64,000 nt of DNA from Butyrivibrio sp. NC2002 (GCF_000702265.1 NZ_KL370881.1:20684-84683); one strand, 5' to 3'; shown: positions 44,502 through 52,971, counted from the stretch's first letter. Program-made: numbers and translations. Notes: generated by a model not told the origin, from the letters alone.

Positions 44502-44662
44502 AATTACTGTGGCTCTTGGTGCTTGGAGCAGATTTCAAGAGACAGTTTAACCTGGATTCTTACAAGAAATTTTTTGAAGAGAAGGGATATACCGGAGTTC
44601 GGTACCATGTGGTTGATGGGCGTATGCCCTGTGCCATAGCTGTAATAACCAAGGCAAAGTGA
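44502..44662 (+). pseudogene. methyltransferase-like C-terminal fragment
   Basis: The frame ending at TGA 44660 reads FKRQFNLDSYKKFFEEKGYT then YHVVDGRMPCAIAVITKAK. This resembles the last part of class I SAM methyltransferases; no SAM-binding motif and no start are present. Probably a remnant. Confidence 0.45.
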
Positions 44663-44748
44663 ATTAACTTTTCAGTTATATAGACAATGAGAAAAACGAT
44701 GACAAAAACAGACAAAGCGCGGGTAGGTTTTGAAATAAATTCAGTTTT

Positions 44749-44920
44749 TGACTAAAACCATCAATACTTCTCTAATTTAGTCACTCTTTTTGGAGTTTCT
44801 AATGATGCTGGAGTGACTCAGGTGATAGATTTCAGCTGGATTAGTCAAATTTTCTTTAATTGAAAGTGTAAATTGTCTGATTCAAGTGACTAAAGCATGC
44901 AAAATACTATACATTAGTCA
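44749..44920. repeat. cluster of TTAGTCA/TGACTAA heptamers
   Basis: Exact copies at 44749, 44777, 44841, 44887 and 44914 and a near copy TGACTCA at 44814, alternating in orientation. TTAGTCACTC (44777-44786) and GAGTGACTCA (44811-44820) form a near-perfect inverted repeat. The region 44663-45005 has no recognisable ORF. It could be a binding-site array or a structured RNA. Confidence 0.6.
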
Positions 44921-45006
44921 ATTTTTCAAATTTGCCTACTTCAACGAATAAGAAAATCTAATTGCGGATGATAAGTTATCCCGGAATATAATCATATAAT
45001 TTTAAG

Positions 45007-45037
45007 CCTCTATCTTGTAATGAGATAGAGGTTTTTT
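45007..45037 (+). terminator. intrinsic terminator
   Basis: CCTCTATCT (45007-45015) and AGATAGAGG (45023-45031) then TTTTTT. It closes whatever is transcribed from the non-coding 44663-45005 stretch. Confidence 0.88.
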
Positions 45038-45120
45038 ATATCAAATAAGAAAATGTTATAATAAACATGACATATAGATGTCGTGCTTGCGATGATATGA
45101 TTTTAGTGGAGTGAAAGATA

Positions 45121-45653
45121 ATGAAGATAGACAGGCTGACGAAGGACATGCAGATGATCCTTGCTGGTCTAAGGAGTCTTGATAGTGTCAGCGGCAGCAG
45201 ATACTATGGTCAGCTCATGGAAAAAATCCAGGCAGGATCTTCAGAGTTTGTCAGCGGCAGGGATTCAATTCTGATCGACCTTTCATCCTGGTACAGGGAA
45301 TCTCTTGCTCCAAAAATTGAAGTTATACAAAGCGCCATTGAAAGTAGGCACATACTTAAGTTTACCTACTACAGCCAAAAGGGTGAAAGTGTCCGCAAGA
45401 TAGAGCCTTACTACGTTGTCTTCAAATGGTCCAGCTGGTATGTGTGGGGCTGGTGGAAGAGCTCGGCTCAGAGTGCTATACAGAGGCCGAGGACGGCAGA
45501 CTATTATTTACCGCTGACTACACTGACATGGATAACCTTGTCACCGGGATACTGACCTTTGGAGATAAGGCTGAGCTCCTTGAACCCAAGGAAGCGAGAG
45601 ATCGGATCAGGAATACAATTGAGGCTATGAAAAAGAACTATGAGAGGGCGTGA
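45121..45653 (+). pseudogene. WYL-domain regulator, truncated and frameshifted
   Basis: The frame from 45121 encodes part of a WYL protein (LTKDMQMILAGLRSLDSVSG; IESRHILKFTYYSQKGE; VFKWSSWYVWGWW) but lacks the N-terminal helix-turn-helix. Near 45455-45480 it leaves the family frame. The matching C-terminal part (TEAEDGRLLFTADYTDMDNL, TFGDKAELLEPKEARDRI) is in another frame ending at 45653. A frameshift, and possibly a short deletion, therefore splits the gene. Confidence 0.72.
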
Positions 45654-45656
45654 AAG

Positions 45657-46061
45657 ATGAAATATCCTTGGATTGAAGAATATCTGATGGAAAAACCAGG
45701 TGTTACAAAGGATTTGCAGAAGGATTGGAACTGGATTCGTTTTCAACTTGCGGGAAAAATGTTTGCTGCGATATGCCTTGATGATAATGACAAACCATAT
45801 TACATCACGCTGAAGCTTGAGCCCATGGAGGGAGAGTTTTGGCGGGGGCAGTATGAAGATATAATTCCAGGGTATTACATGAACAAAGTTCACTGGAATT
45901 CTGTTAAAGCAGATGGTGAGGTGCCGGATGATATTCTGATGGATTTGCTGGACCATGCATACCAGATAGTACTTGGAGGTTTAAGCAAGAAGAAACAAAA
46001 GGAGATATTGGGCGATAGCAGAGACTACAAGGAAAAAGAAAATGTTTTTTTCAAAAGTTGA
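45657..46061 (+). CDS. MmcQ/YjbR family protein
   Basis: 134 residues, DUF419 fold. IEEYLMEKPGVTKDLQKDWN, FAAICLDDNDKPYYITLKLE and NKVHWNSVKADGEVPDDILM are family-typical and resemble the N-terminal domain of the protein at 41487. Function unknown; possibly DNA-binding. Starts three bases after the WYL pseudogene, so it was once its operon partner. Confidence 0.82.
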   Translation: MKYPWIEEYLMEKPGVTKDLQKDWNWIRFQLAGKMFAAICLDDNDKPYYITLKLEPMEGEFWRGQYEDIIPGYYMNKVHWNSVKADGEVPDDILMDLLDHAYQIVLGGLSKKKQKEILGDSRDYKEKENVFFKS

Positions 46062-46161
46062 ATTCCTAACCATTGAGGAGGGACTGGGCGTTCAGTGTAT
46101 GCATATCGGCTCCTATGATATAAGACATCCTATAAAGCAGAAAGATACAAGTAACTTCTAA
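46042..46161 (+). pseudogene. GyrI-like domain fragment
   Basis: 39 codons overlapping the end of the YjbR gene read KVEFLTIEEGLGVQCMHIG then SYDIRHPIKQ and stop. EGL.VQ.MHIG.YD is the characteristic centre of GyrI-like small-molecule-binding domains. Both flanks are missing. Confidence 0.55.
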
Positions 46162-46217
46162 CTATGACTGACCCAAAGAAATAACTAAATCTGGTAATGT
46201 AAATTGGAGGAATGATC

Positions 46218-46964
46218 ATGGAATATATTAGAGTTACCAAGGACAATTTAGAGGAAGAGCACATTTGCTGCGCTATATCCAATAATAAAGACGTTCAGGT
46301 TTCATCAAAGAAAGCCTGGCTTGCAGATAGATTCGATGAGGGACTTGTCTTTTTAAAGAGCGCGGAGCGTGGCAAGTGCTTTATTGAGTACATCCCTGCT
46401 GAGAGAGCATGGGTCCCTATTGAGGCTTATGGTTATATGTACATAGATTGCCTGTGGGTTTCTGGCTCTTTTAAAGGACATGGCTATTCCACAGAGCTTC
46501 TGGATGCCTGTATTGCTGACAGTAAGGAAAAGGGTAGGAAAGGTCTTTGCATTCTTTCTTCAGCCAAGAAAAAGCCATTCCTTGCGGATCCTAAGTTCTT
46601 GAAATATAAAGGCTTTGAAGTATGCGATGAAGCTGATAATGGTATTCAGCTTTGGTACCTGCCATTTGATAAGAAGGCTGATAAGCCAGATTTCAAGGAA
46701 TGTGCCAAGCATCCACACATAGATGAAAAAGGCTATGTGCTATACTACACAAATCAGTGTCCATTTAATGCTAAGTATGTTCCAGTCCTGGAAGAAACCG
46801 CTAAGAAGAACAACATTCCGTTCAAAGCAATCAAGATCCAAAGTAGAGACGAAGCCCAAAATGCGCCTACTCCTATTACAACATATTCTTTCTTCTGTGA
46901 TGGCGAGTACGTGACCAACGAGCAGATGAATGATAAGAAATTCCTTAAGCAGATTGGGAAGTAA
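46218..46964 (+). CDS. YoaP-type GNAT acetyltransferase
   Basis: 248 residues from ATG 46218, seven bases after GGAGG; an ATG at 46212 is too close. Residues 1-150 are a GNAT domain (YMYIDCLWVSGSFKGHGYST, ELLDACIADSKEKGRKGLCI). Residues 160-248 match the YoaP C-terminal thioredoxin-like domain (YYTNQCPFNAKYVPVLEETA, TYSFFCDGEYVTNEQM). B. subtilis YoaP is of unknown substrate. Terminator follows. Confidence 0.88.
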   Translation: MEYIRVTKDNLEEEHICCAISNNKDVQVSSKKAWLADRFDEGLVFLKSAERGKCFIEYIPAERAWVPIEAYGYMYIDCLWVSGSFKGHGYSTELLDACIADSKEKGRKGLCILSSAKKKPFLADPKFLKYKGFEVCDEADNGIQLWYLPFDKKADKPDFKECAKHPHIDEKGYVLYYTNQCPFNAKYVPVLEETAKKNNIPFKAIKIQSRDEAQNAPTPITTYSFFCDGEYVTNEQMNDKKFLKQIGK

Positions 46965-46973
46965 GAGTTATAG

Positions 46974-47014
46974 AGAGACTTTTCATGATTATAATTCGTG
47001 ATAGTCTCTTTTTT
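46974..47014 (+). terminator. intrinsic terminator after yoaP-like gene
   Basis: AGAGACT..TTCATGA (46974-46988) pairs imperfectly with TCGTGATAGTCTCT (46996-47009), followed by TTTTT. Confidence 0.8.
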
Positions 47015-47092
47015 CTTGCGTTTCAATATAGTATCATCAAAGAAATGCAGATGAGATGCGCATTCTTGGAAGATTAATGACTGGAGGACTAA

Positions 47093-47248
47093 ATGACTAG
47101 AATATACTTCGTTAGGCACGCAGAACCAGACAAAACTGTGGAGGATGACAGGACAAGACCGCTTTCTAAGAAAGGTCTTTCTGATACACAGTTTGTATAT
47201 GATACTCTAAAAGAGAAAGGAATAGATGTTGCTGTCTGCAGCCGTTGA
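47093..47248 (+). pseudogene. histidine phosphatase, N-terminal fragment
   Basis: 51 codons: MTRIYFVRHAEPDKTVEDD then RTRPLSKKGLSDTQFVYDTL, ending at TGA 47246 just before the second catalytic motif (VAVCSR; compare VISSPFKRA in the protein at 20769). About 130 residues are missing. Confidence 0.75.
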
Positions 47249-47297
47249 GATAAACGAAATAGGGCATAAAGAAAAAAGCAAATAAAGGGGATACAAA

Positions 47298-47960
47298 ATG
47301 TCTTTATCAGAAAGAGCTCTGGAGATACTTGATCGATATAATAAAACAGAAGATGTGATAGAAACTACCAAGAATTTTGTATATGAGATGTTAGGGCCAA
47401 CGCCCGATAGAGGCGACATGCTCTATCGCTACGAGCATTCAGTAAGGGTTGCTGAAAACGGCAGAATGATCGCGATTGCTGAGAACCTTCCCGTCACCGA
47501 TACTGTGGTGGCCTGCCTCCTTCATGACGCAGGCTACAGAGAATGTGGCGACGACTGGCGCATCCACCCGCAGGTAAGCGCTGATATTGCCGCAGAGTAT
47601 CTTGCCAGAATAGGCTATGATCCTGATATGGCAAAAGAAATAGTGCAGGGAATCGGAAGGCATAATCTGACTGACACGTTACCTGAGGATATGAGCGTAT
47701 TCCAGACCACCATCAGAGACAGCGATGATATCGACAGATTCGATATTATCAGGATTGCAATGGCTATGGGCAGTTCCGTTCACGAAAAGACAAATGTCGA
47801 GATCATCGAATCCTGCCAAAAGCAGATAGATATAGCAAGATGGTACATGACACTTCCAAGGGGAACCAAGACTGCCAAGGATATGATGGATAAAGAACTA
47901 ACACAGAGAATAGAGCTTCTTGAACAGATCATAGCGCAGGCAAAGAAAGGCTTTGAATAA
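47298..47960 (+). CDS. HD-domain phosphohydrolase
   Basis: 220 residues. RYEHSVRVAENGRMIAIAEN (first His), CLLHDAGYRE (HD) and DSDDIDRFD (Asp) are the metal ligands of a small HD domain. AAAGGGG precedes the ATG. Substrate unknown, probably a nucleotide or phosphate ester. Confidence 0.83.
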   Translation: MSLSERALEILDRYNKTEDVIETTKNFVYEMLGPTPDRGDMLYRYEHSVRVAENGRMIAIAENLPVTDTVVACLLHDAGYRECGDDWRIHPQVSADIAAEYLARIGYDPDMAKEIVQGIGRHNLTDTLPEDMSVFQTTIRDSDDIDRFDIIRIAMAMGSSVHEKTNVEIIESCQKQIDIARWYMTLPRGTKTAKDMMDKELTQRIELLEQIIAQAKKGFE

Positions 47961-47964
47961 ACCA

Positions 47965-48183
47965 ATGAATGCTTCAATCAAAGAAGGTAAAAAGGGATAC
48001 TCAGTTGCTCTTAGAACAGGGCCAGGCATGCATGAGTGCGACAGGATTATTCAGAGCATTGAGCATTTCTATGGTCATTTGCATATTGAATGCGCAGGTC
48101 ATCTTGGCCTAACATCAATCGAGTATAAAGAGAATGTAGAACCCAGGAAACAAGAAATAATTGATTTCTGTAAGACGATTTAA
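47965..48183 (+). pseudogene. flavodoxin/NAD(P)H-oxidoreductase family C-terminal fragment
   Basis: MNASIKEGKKGYSVALRTGP, then GMHECDRIIQSIEHFYGHLH and an ending QEIIDFCKTI resemble the C-terminal half of iron-sulfur-flavoprotein-like NAD(P)H oxidoreductases. The FMN-binding N-terminus is absent. The frame is also open through a TTG at 47953 that overlaps the HD gene stop. Probably a remnant. Confidence 0.5.
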
Positions 48184-48215
48184 TTGCAGTAAAACTTACT
48201 ATCGTAGGAGTAAAA

Positions 48216-48290
48216 ATGGGGTATAGGATTAGAATAGCAATTCCTCAAGATGAACAGATAATTCGTGAATTGTTTACAGAGATGCTGTAG
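48216..48290 (+). pseudogene. GNAT acetyltransferase N-terminal fragment
   Basis: 24 codons: MGYRIRIAIPQDEQIIREL then FTEML and TAG; the next codons would read TIYSS, as in GNAT proteins that continue EMLxTIY. Good ribosome site (GTAGGAG). The TTCCAGT element begins ten bases after the stop. Confidence 0.55.
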
Positions 48291-48300
48291 ACAATTTATA

Positions 48301-48336
48301 TTCCAGTAGACTAAGACAAATCGCAGTTTGCGGGGA
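48301..48336 (+). repeat. TTCCAGT linker element, copy B
   Basis: TTCCAGTAGACTAAGACAAA then TCGCAGTTTGCGGGGAG, ending in the ribosome site of the next GNAT gene. Confidence 0.5.
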
Positions 48337-48343
48337 GAATTAC

Positions 48344-48880
48344 GTGAAAATAGAAAAAGATGAAATAACAATCCGAGATTTTACGGAAACAGATCTTCCA
48401 CTCATGTTTAAATGGTTGACAGATAAGAGAGTGCTAGAGTATTACGAAGGTCGTGACGTCAGGTTTACGATGGATACTTTGTCTGCACATTTTTTGGAAG
48501 AAATTCCAGATGGATTCAGAATGATCATCGAGTATAAGAAATCCCCCATCGGATATGCACAGGCCTATCAATTGAGTGGTGAATTGTTCGATGAATATGA
48601 CTATCCTGACGATGGACATATAGTGTTTGCTATGGATCAGTTTATAGGTGAGCCGAAATACTGGAGTAAGGGAATAGGCTCATCTTTTTTGAAAATGATG
48701 GCTTCTCATCTGAAAGAAAATATGGCTGCGGAACGAGTTCTTCTTGACCCGCACCAAGATAATAAAAGGGCTATAAGGGCATACGAGAAAGCCGGGTTTA
48801 AAATCATTAAATCACTTCCAAAACATGAGATGTTTGAGGGAGAAAAAGTAGATTGCTGGCTGATGGAATTAGCACTGTAG
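48344..48880 (+). CDS. GNAT acetyltransferase, aminoglycoside 6'-N-acetyltransferase-like
   Basis: 178 residues from a GTG at 48344, six bases after GGGGAG. IRDFTETDLPLMFKWLTDKR at the start, FIGEPKYWSKGIGSSFLKMM (motif A) and LLDPHQDNKRAIRAYEKAGF (motif B), then DCWLMEL, follow the AAC(6') pattern. Many chromosomal relatives do not confer resistance, so the substrate is open. Confidence 0.78.
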   Translation: MKIEKDEITIRDFTETDLPLMFKWLTDKRVLEYYEGRDVRFTMDTLSAHFLEEIPDGFRMIIEYKKSPIGYAQAYQLSGELFDEYDYPDDGHIVFAMDQFIGEPKYWSKGIGSSFLKMMASHLKENMAAERVLLDPHQDNKRAIRAYEKAGFKIIKSLPKHEMFEGEKVDCWLMELAL

Positions 48881-48953
48881 ATTCGAGTTTGTCGGGATGA
48901 TGTGATAGCGTGTTATCTTTCAGCATAACGTACTAACCTGTATGATGAATAAG

Positions 48954-48988
48954 TTGATTTTTTTGCCTTAGGGATATACAATGTATAT
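48954..48988 (+). promoter_or_regulatory. mazEF-type promoter with operator
   Basis: TTGATT (48954-48959), 17-base spacer, TACAAT (48977-48982). ATATACA-A-TGTATAT (48974-48988) is a perfect inverted repeat on the -10 box, as expected for autorepression by the antitoxin. Confidence 0.78.
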
Positions 48989-49006
48989 ACAAAGGAGGCG
49001 TTGATT

Positions 49007-49252
49007 ATGCAAGCTCAAGTTAAAACATGGGGAAATAGTCAGGGAATTAGAATACCAAAAGAGGTACTTCAGGAAGCGGATATTTCAGTTGATGATGTTC
49101 TTGATATAAAGGTATCTAATGGCATGATAATGCTTGTTAAACCATTTAGACATAGAACACTGGAAGAACGTGCTGCAGAGTATGGTGGGCAGCTCCATTT
49201 AGATGGCGAATTTGACTGGGGTGAATCGGTAGGAAGAGAGATTTGGGAATGA
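49007..49252 (+). CDS. AbrB/MazE-type antitoxin
   Basis: 81 residues from ATG 49007, AAGGAGG upstream. VKTWGNSQGIRIPKEVLQEA is the MazE/AbrB DNA-binding swapped-hairpin motif; the acidic C-terminus (DGEFDWGESVGREIWE) would bind and block the toxin. Overlaps the toxin gene by four bases (ATGA). Confidence 0.88.
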   Translation: MQAQVKTWGNSQGIRIPKEVLQEADISVDDVLDIKVSNGMIMLVKPFRHRTLEERAAEYGGQLHLDGEFDWGESVGREIWE

Positions 49253-49554
49253 AGGAAGAATTGCATCAGGGGGATATACTTAAGATTGAACATATAGGGA
49301 AACCGGTTCTTATTGTGAGTAAGGATTTCTTTAATCAGACCTTTGAGATAATCGGTTGTCCTATTTTTGAAAAAGGGGAAGCAGGGCCCTTACATATACA
49401 TATCAAAACTGAAGACGTAGAAGGTTATGTGCAATGCGAAAAAATGGCACTCCTTGATTTAAATATCAGGGGTTATTCGAAGATTGATAGGATACATTAT
49501 CCTGACATTATAAATATCACAGACGCTATTCAAGGAATCTTTGACTACATCTGA
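49249..49554 (+). CDS. MazF/PemK-type toxin
   Basis: 101 residues from ATG 49249. GDILKIEHIGKPVLIVSKDF, FNQTFEIIGCPIF and GYVQCEKMALLDLNIRGYSK match the MazF/PemK fold. The family cleaves mRNA or tRNA at short motifs. The usual first GDI(W)..D..P loop is shortened. Translationally coupled to its antitoxin. A weak hairpin AACTACCCT/AGGGTAGTT (49564-49600) follows. Confidence 0.85.
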   Translation: MKEELHQGDILKIEHIGKPVLIVSKDFFNQTFEIIGCPIFEKGEAGPLHIHIKTEDVEGYVQCEKMALLDLNIRGYSKIDRIHYPDIINITDAIQGIFDYI

Positions 49555-49710
49555 AAATGAAAGAACTACCCTCACAGACTCCACTTCGGAAAGGGTAGTT
49601 TATAACTATGTGATAGGTCTGAAAGAGGATTGATCAGATAGGTTAGCATACGTATTAAATATCATAAGCAATAGATCACAAATAAGATAAATGAATATGC
49701 CCACGTAATT

Positions 49711-49747
49711 GCCATGTAGTTGTTTATAACGGCTATGTGGCTTTTTT
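49711..49747 (+). terminator. intrinsic terminator
   Basis: GCCATGTAG (49711-49719) pairs with CTATGTGGC (49733-49741) using two G-U pairs, then TTTTTT. Confidence 0.75.
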
Positions 49748-49757
49748 ATATTATGGA

Positions 49758-49790
49758 TTAGTTGACAAATACAACTAATGATTTTATCAT
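49758..49790 (+). promoter_or_regulatory. MarR promoter with operator
   Basis: TTGACA (49762-49767), 17-base spacer, TATCAT (49785-49790). TTAGTTG (49758-49764) and CAACTAA (49772-49778) form a perfect inverted repeat over the -35 box, a likely site for the MarR protein encoded next. Confidence 0.8.
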
Positions 49791-49813
49791 TTAAATCCAT
49801 AGGAGGGCATTCG

Positions 49814-50257
49814 ATGGACAAGGTAAAACTATTTCGAGAAAGTACCAGAGAGTTAGAACGTAATCTTGAGAAGCTAAACAGTTCTGATTGCTGTCAATGT
49901 AACGTCAATACATCTCAATGCTTTCTGGTTGTTGAGATAGGCAGAAAACCCGGAATATGTGTAAAGGAACTTGCTGAACTTCTTAAGATGGATAAAAGTG
50001 CTGTAAGCAGATCTGTAGAAGAACTTGTTCAAAAAGGATATGTTTTGCGAGAACCTTCAACACGGGATCGCAGGTGCGTAGTGCTTAATCTGACTGATGA
50101 AGGAATGGCAAGATTCAATACAATAGAAAAAGATATGAATATGAAGTTTAAGAGAGTTTTTTCTATGATTCCAAAGGAAAAACAGGGTCAGGTTTTAGAG
50201 GCATTAAATATCTATAATGATGCGATAAAAAAATCGGAGGTGAAATGCTGTGATTAG
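49814..50257 (+). CDS. MarR family regulator with cysteine clusters
   Basis: 147 residues from ATG 49814, AGGAGG upstream. Winged helix at about 45-105 (VKELAELLKMDKSAVSRSVE; REPSTRDRRCVVLNLTDEG). Unusual cysteines: SSDCCQCNVNTSQC near residues 25-38 and a C-terminal KCCD. These could bind arsenic or another soft metal or thiol-reactive ligand. It overlaps the ArsN-like GNAT gene by eight bases, which fits an arsenical-response pair. Confidence 0.87.
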   Translation: MDKVKLFRESTRELERNLEKLNSSDCCQCNVNTSQCFLVVEIGRKPGICVKELAELLKMDKSAVSRSVEELVQKGYVLREPSTRDRRCVVLNLTDEGMARFNTIEKDMNMKFKRVFSMIPKEKQGQVLEALNIYNDAIKKSEVKCCD

Positions 50258-50726
50258 AGAAATGAGAGATGAAGACTGGGGGACAGTAGCAGAGATTTAC
50301 AAGCAGGGATTAGAAGAGGGAACATCAACTTTTAATACAGAGTGTCCTAGTTTTACTGAGTGGAATGAAGGCCACGTAAAGAATTGCAGGTTTGTTTTTG
50401 AGGAAGAAGGAAAGGTTGTAGGCTGGATAGCGCTAAGTCCCTCTTCAAGTAGGTGCGCATATAAAGGCTGCGTTGAAATGAGTGTATATGTTGATAGAAA
50501 CTATAGAGGTCATGGGATAGGAACAGCTTTGGTAAATACGATTATCCGAGAGGCTGAGCAATGTGGATATTGGAGCATATATTCTGCAATATTTTCAATT
50601 AATAAAGCAAGTATAGCCTTACACAAAAAATGTGGTTTCAGGAAAATTGGCTATAGGGAAAGAATAGCTAAAGATCGATTTGGAAAATGGCAGAACACAA
50701 CTCTTATGGAGTACAGAGCTTCATAA
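50250..50726 (+). CDS. GNAT acetyltransferase, phosphinothricin/ArsN1-type
   Basis: 158 residues from a GTG at 50250, CGGAGG upstream. EIYKQGLEEGTSTFNTECPS, VEMSVYVDRNYRGHGIGTAL (motif A) and NKASIALHKKCGFRKIGYRE follow the phosphinothricin acetyltransferase/ArsN pattern. These acetylate phosphinothricin, methionine sulfoximine or arsinothricin. Coupling with a cysteine-rich MarR favours an arsenical substrate; this is inference. Confidence 0.8.
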   Translation: MIREMRDEDWGTVAEIYKQGLEEGTSTFNTECPSFTEWNEGHVKNCRFVFEEEGKVVGWIALSPSSSRCAYKGCVEMSVYVDRNYRGHGIGTALVNTIIREAEQCGYWSIYSAIFSINKASIALHKKCGFRKIGYRERIAKDRFGKWQNTTLMEYRAS

Positions 50727-50906
50727 TTAGTTTAGGTAGATTTGAAACTAACAAAAAATAACTTAAAATTACTATAACATTTGAAAAGATTTACACATTT
50801 TTACACGCGGAAAAAGGGGTGTGTAAATTTGGGCATAGTAAACACGATAAATAGCAATAAATTGTTTGCTGTAAATACATATTTGTGAAAAACAATATAT
50901 TTTTCC

Positions 50907-51089
50907 CTTGGCGATAGAGAGGCACGCACTCGCAACGCGCTTCTTAGCACAGTTGAAGATAAGACCGGAAAAGTGTATGATCAATACAAGAATAAGGACA
51001 TAGAAACTACCTTTGAAATGAATCCCGGAAATCATTTCAAAGATGCGGATCTGCGTCTTGCAAAGGAAATAGACTGGATACTTAAATGA
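50907..51089 (+). pseudogene. unidentified C-terminal coding fragment
   Basis: Frame ending at TGA 51087 reads GDREARTRNALLSTVEDKTG, KVYDQYKNKDIETTFEMNPG and NHFKDADLRLAKEIDWILK. It is plainly protein-coding in style but has no start or upstream domain. Family not recognised. The preceding 50727-50906 has no gene. Confidence 0.5.
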
Positions 51090-51139
51090 TCTTAACTATT
51101 AAATAATTAACATCAAGAGAAAGACCAAAGAGAGCGGCC

Positions 51140-52489
51140 ATGTCAAATACAGAACAAACCACACAAAATATGACCTCAGGAAACAGTATGAAACAGATCA
51201 TACTGTTCTTTTTGCCCTTATTATGGGGAAACCTTTTCCAACAACTATATAGTCTTGTGGATAGCATTATAGTTGGCAAGGGAATCTCGGATCAGGCGCT
51301 GGCTGCTGTTGGGGCAACCGGGACACTTAACTTCCTTATACTTGGATTTGTTGTGGGGATGACCAGAGGATTTGGCATAACCTTTGCCCAGAGCTTTGGA
51401 AAAAACGATATGGCTATGCTGAATGCATACATCAGAGCAGCCAAGAAGCTCAGTATCACGTTTGGAATAGCCTTTACTGTTGTATGCGTTTCTTTGCTCA
51501 ATAAGATGCTGACGTTCTTGAACACTCCTGAAGATATCTTTGACGATTCGTATAGATATTTTGCTGTGATCTTATTGGGAATTGTAGTGACGGTTATGAA
51601 TAACCTTGAGATTACAATTCTCCAGTCAATGGGAGATTCCAGAACGCCCCTCACTGCTATGATCTGTTCATCACTCGTGAACATCATGCTTGATATTATT
51701 TTCATAATGGCCTTTGGCACAGGAGTTGTCGGAGCAGCAGTGGCAACAGTGGTCTCTCAGTTTGTATCATACCTTTTGTGCCTTAAAAAGCTTAGAGCCA
51801 TCGATTTTATGAGTCTGGGAAAAGACACGTCAGAAATAGCAGATGAAAAGAATATATTGGTTGAACTGATGAAAATAGGACTTCCTGTGGCACTTATGAA
51901 TTCGGTCACAGCTGCAGGGACCATGGTATTGCAGTACTTCGTAAATCTTATGGGAAGCGCATATGTGGCAGCCTATTCAGCCTGCATGAAATTTGCATCA
52001 CTCTTTGAGCAGTTCGGAATGTCCGTAGGTCTTTCCATGATGACCTTTGTGGGGCAAAATAAGGGCGCTGGCAAATATGACAGGATACGCACAGGAGTAA
52101 GACAGGGCCTGATGCTCTCTACACTTGTGAATGTGCCTATATCGCTCCTTATGATATTTGTGCCCGGAAGCCTGGCAAGGATGCTGCTGACTGACAACAT
52201 GATAATCGGTTATTGTACCGATTTCATGCCAATCATGGGAATAAGCTTTTTTGCCCTGGGCTGGCTTTTTGTATACAGATACTCTGTTCAGGGGTTGGGC
52301 AATACCTTTATACCAATGCTCTCAGGCGGGCTCGAAGTCATTATGAGACTGATCTTTGGCTTTTTGGTAGGAAGGAACGGATTTAAGGGAATTGCCATTT
52401 CTGAAGTATCTGCATGGATAGGCGCTTTTCTGATGCTCATGGTGACATACTATTGCTTAATTGTCAAAAGAACTAAAGCAATAGCATAA
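51140..52489 (+). CDS. MATE family efflux transporter
   Basis: 449 residues, 12 membrane helices. FFLPLLWGNLFQQLYSLVDS, GKGISDQALAAVGATGTLNF and, in the second half, QNKGAGKYDRIRTGVRQGLM are MATE signatures. MATE pumps export cationic drugs using Na+ or H+. The ribosome site is weak (GAGAGCGG). Single gene. Confidence 0.88.
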   Translation: MSNTEQTTQNMTSGNSMKQIILFFLPLLWGNLFQQLYSLVDSIIVGKGISDQALAAVGATGTLNFLILGFVVGMTRGFGITFAQSFGKNDMAMLNAYIRAAKKLSITFGIAFTVVCVSLLNKMLTFLNTPEDIFDDSYRYFAVILLGIVVTVMNNLEITILQSMGDSRTPLTAMICSSLVNIMLDIIFIMAFGTGVVGAAVATVVSQFVSYLLCLKKLRAIDFMSLGKDTSEIADEKNILVELMKIGLPVALMNSVTAAGTMVLQYFVNLMGSAYVAAYSACMKFASLFEQFGMSVGLSMMTFVGQNKGAGKYDRIRTGVRQGLMLSTLVNVPISLLMIFVPGSLARMLLTDNMIIGYCTDFMPIMGISFFALGWLFVYRYSVQGLGNTFIPMLSGGLEVIMRLIFGFLVGRNGFKGIAISEVSAWIGAFLMLMVTYYCLIVKRTKAIA

Positions 52490-52518
52490 AGTAGCAATAA
52501 AAAGACTCCCTGGATTTT

Positions 52519-52655
52519 TTATCCAAGGACTCCTTTTTTAGCATTGGCAAGAATGGGAACTTCTGTAGTATCTTTGTCGTTTAGATTCTTACCGTCATAT
52601 TTTTGGGTTTCATCAGCTATTACCTTTGATAAAAGAAGAACGGCTATAAGGTTTG
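52519..52655 (-). pseudogene. alanine:cation symporter C-terminal fragment
   Basis: On the minus strand the frame ending at TAA (52521-52519) reads FPNLIAVLLLSKVIADETQK then YDGKNLNDKDTTEVPILANA, like the last helix and tail of AGCS-type sodium:alanine symporters. Only about 45 residues remain. Family call is tentative. Confidence 0.4.
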
Positions 52656-52711
52656 GAAATGAGCGATTTATGTAGTGGATGCGCTATGGAATCTTGAGAT
52701 GCCCATAGCCT

Positions 52712-52740
52712 GGAGAGTTCATGCGTGAACTCTCTTTTTT
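52712..52740 (+). terminator. intrinsic terminator
   Basis: GAGAGTTCA (52713-52721) and TGAACTCTC (52726-52734) around TGCG, then TTTTTT. Confidence 0.88.
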
Positions 52741-52783
52741 AGAATTATTGTATTGATTTACGAGGTAAGCCTATGTGTGATGT

Positions 52784-52954
52784 AAAAAATATAGTGATAT
52801 CTATAAAGAAATAGCTAAATTAAATCCTAAGGATACTTTATAGCTTGTTCTTGAGAGTGAGACTGAAGAAGAAAAAGATTTCTATGAGATGGTATGAGAT
52901 TTTTTACTACAAAGAAGGCAAAAAGAAGTAATGATTATATTTCAGTATAACTAA
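52784..52954 (+). pseudogene. small gene remnant with two stop codons
   Basis: One frame reads KKYSDIYKEIAKLNPKDTL-stop, LVLESETEEEKDFYEMV-stop, DFLLQRRQKEVM. The continuity across two stops shows a decayed helical protein of unknown family. Confidence 0.4.
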
Positions 52955-52971
52955 CTGAGAGAATACAGATT

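Noticed and set aside
49564..49600. Terminator directly after the MazF-like gene
   Set aside because: AACTACCCT/AGGGTAGTT pair well but no T-run follows; the terminator at 49711 is better supported.
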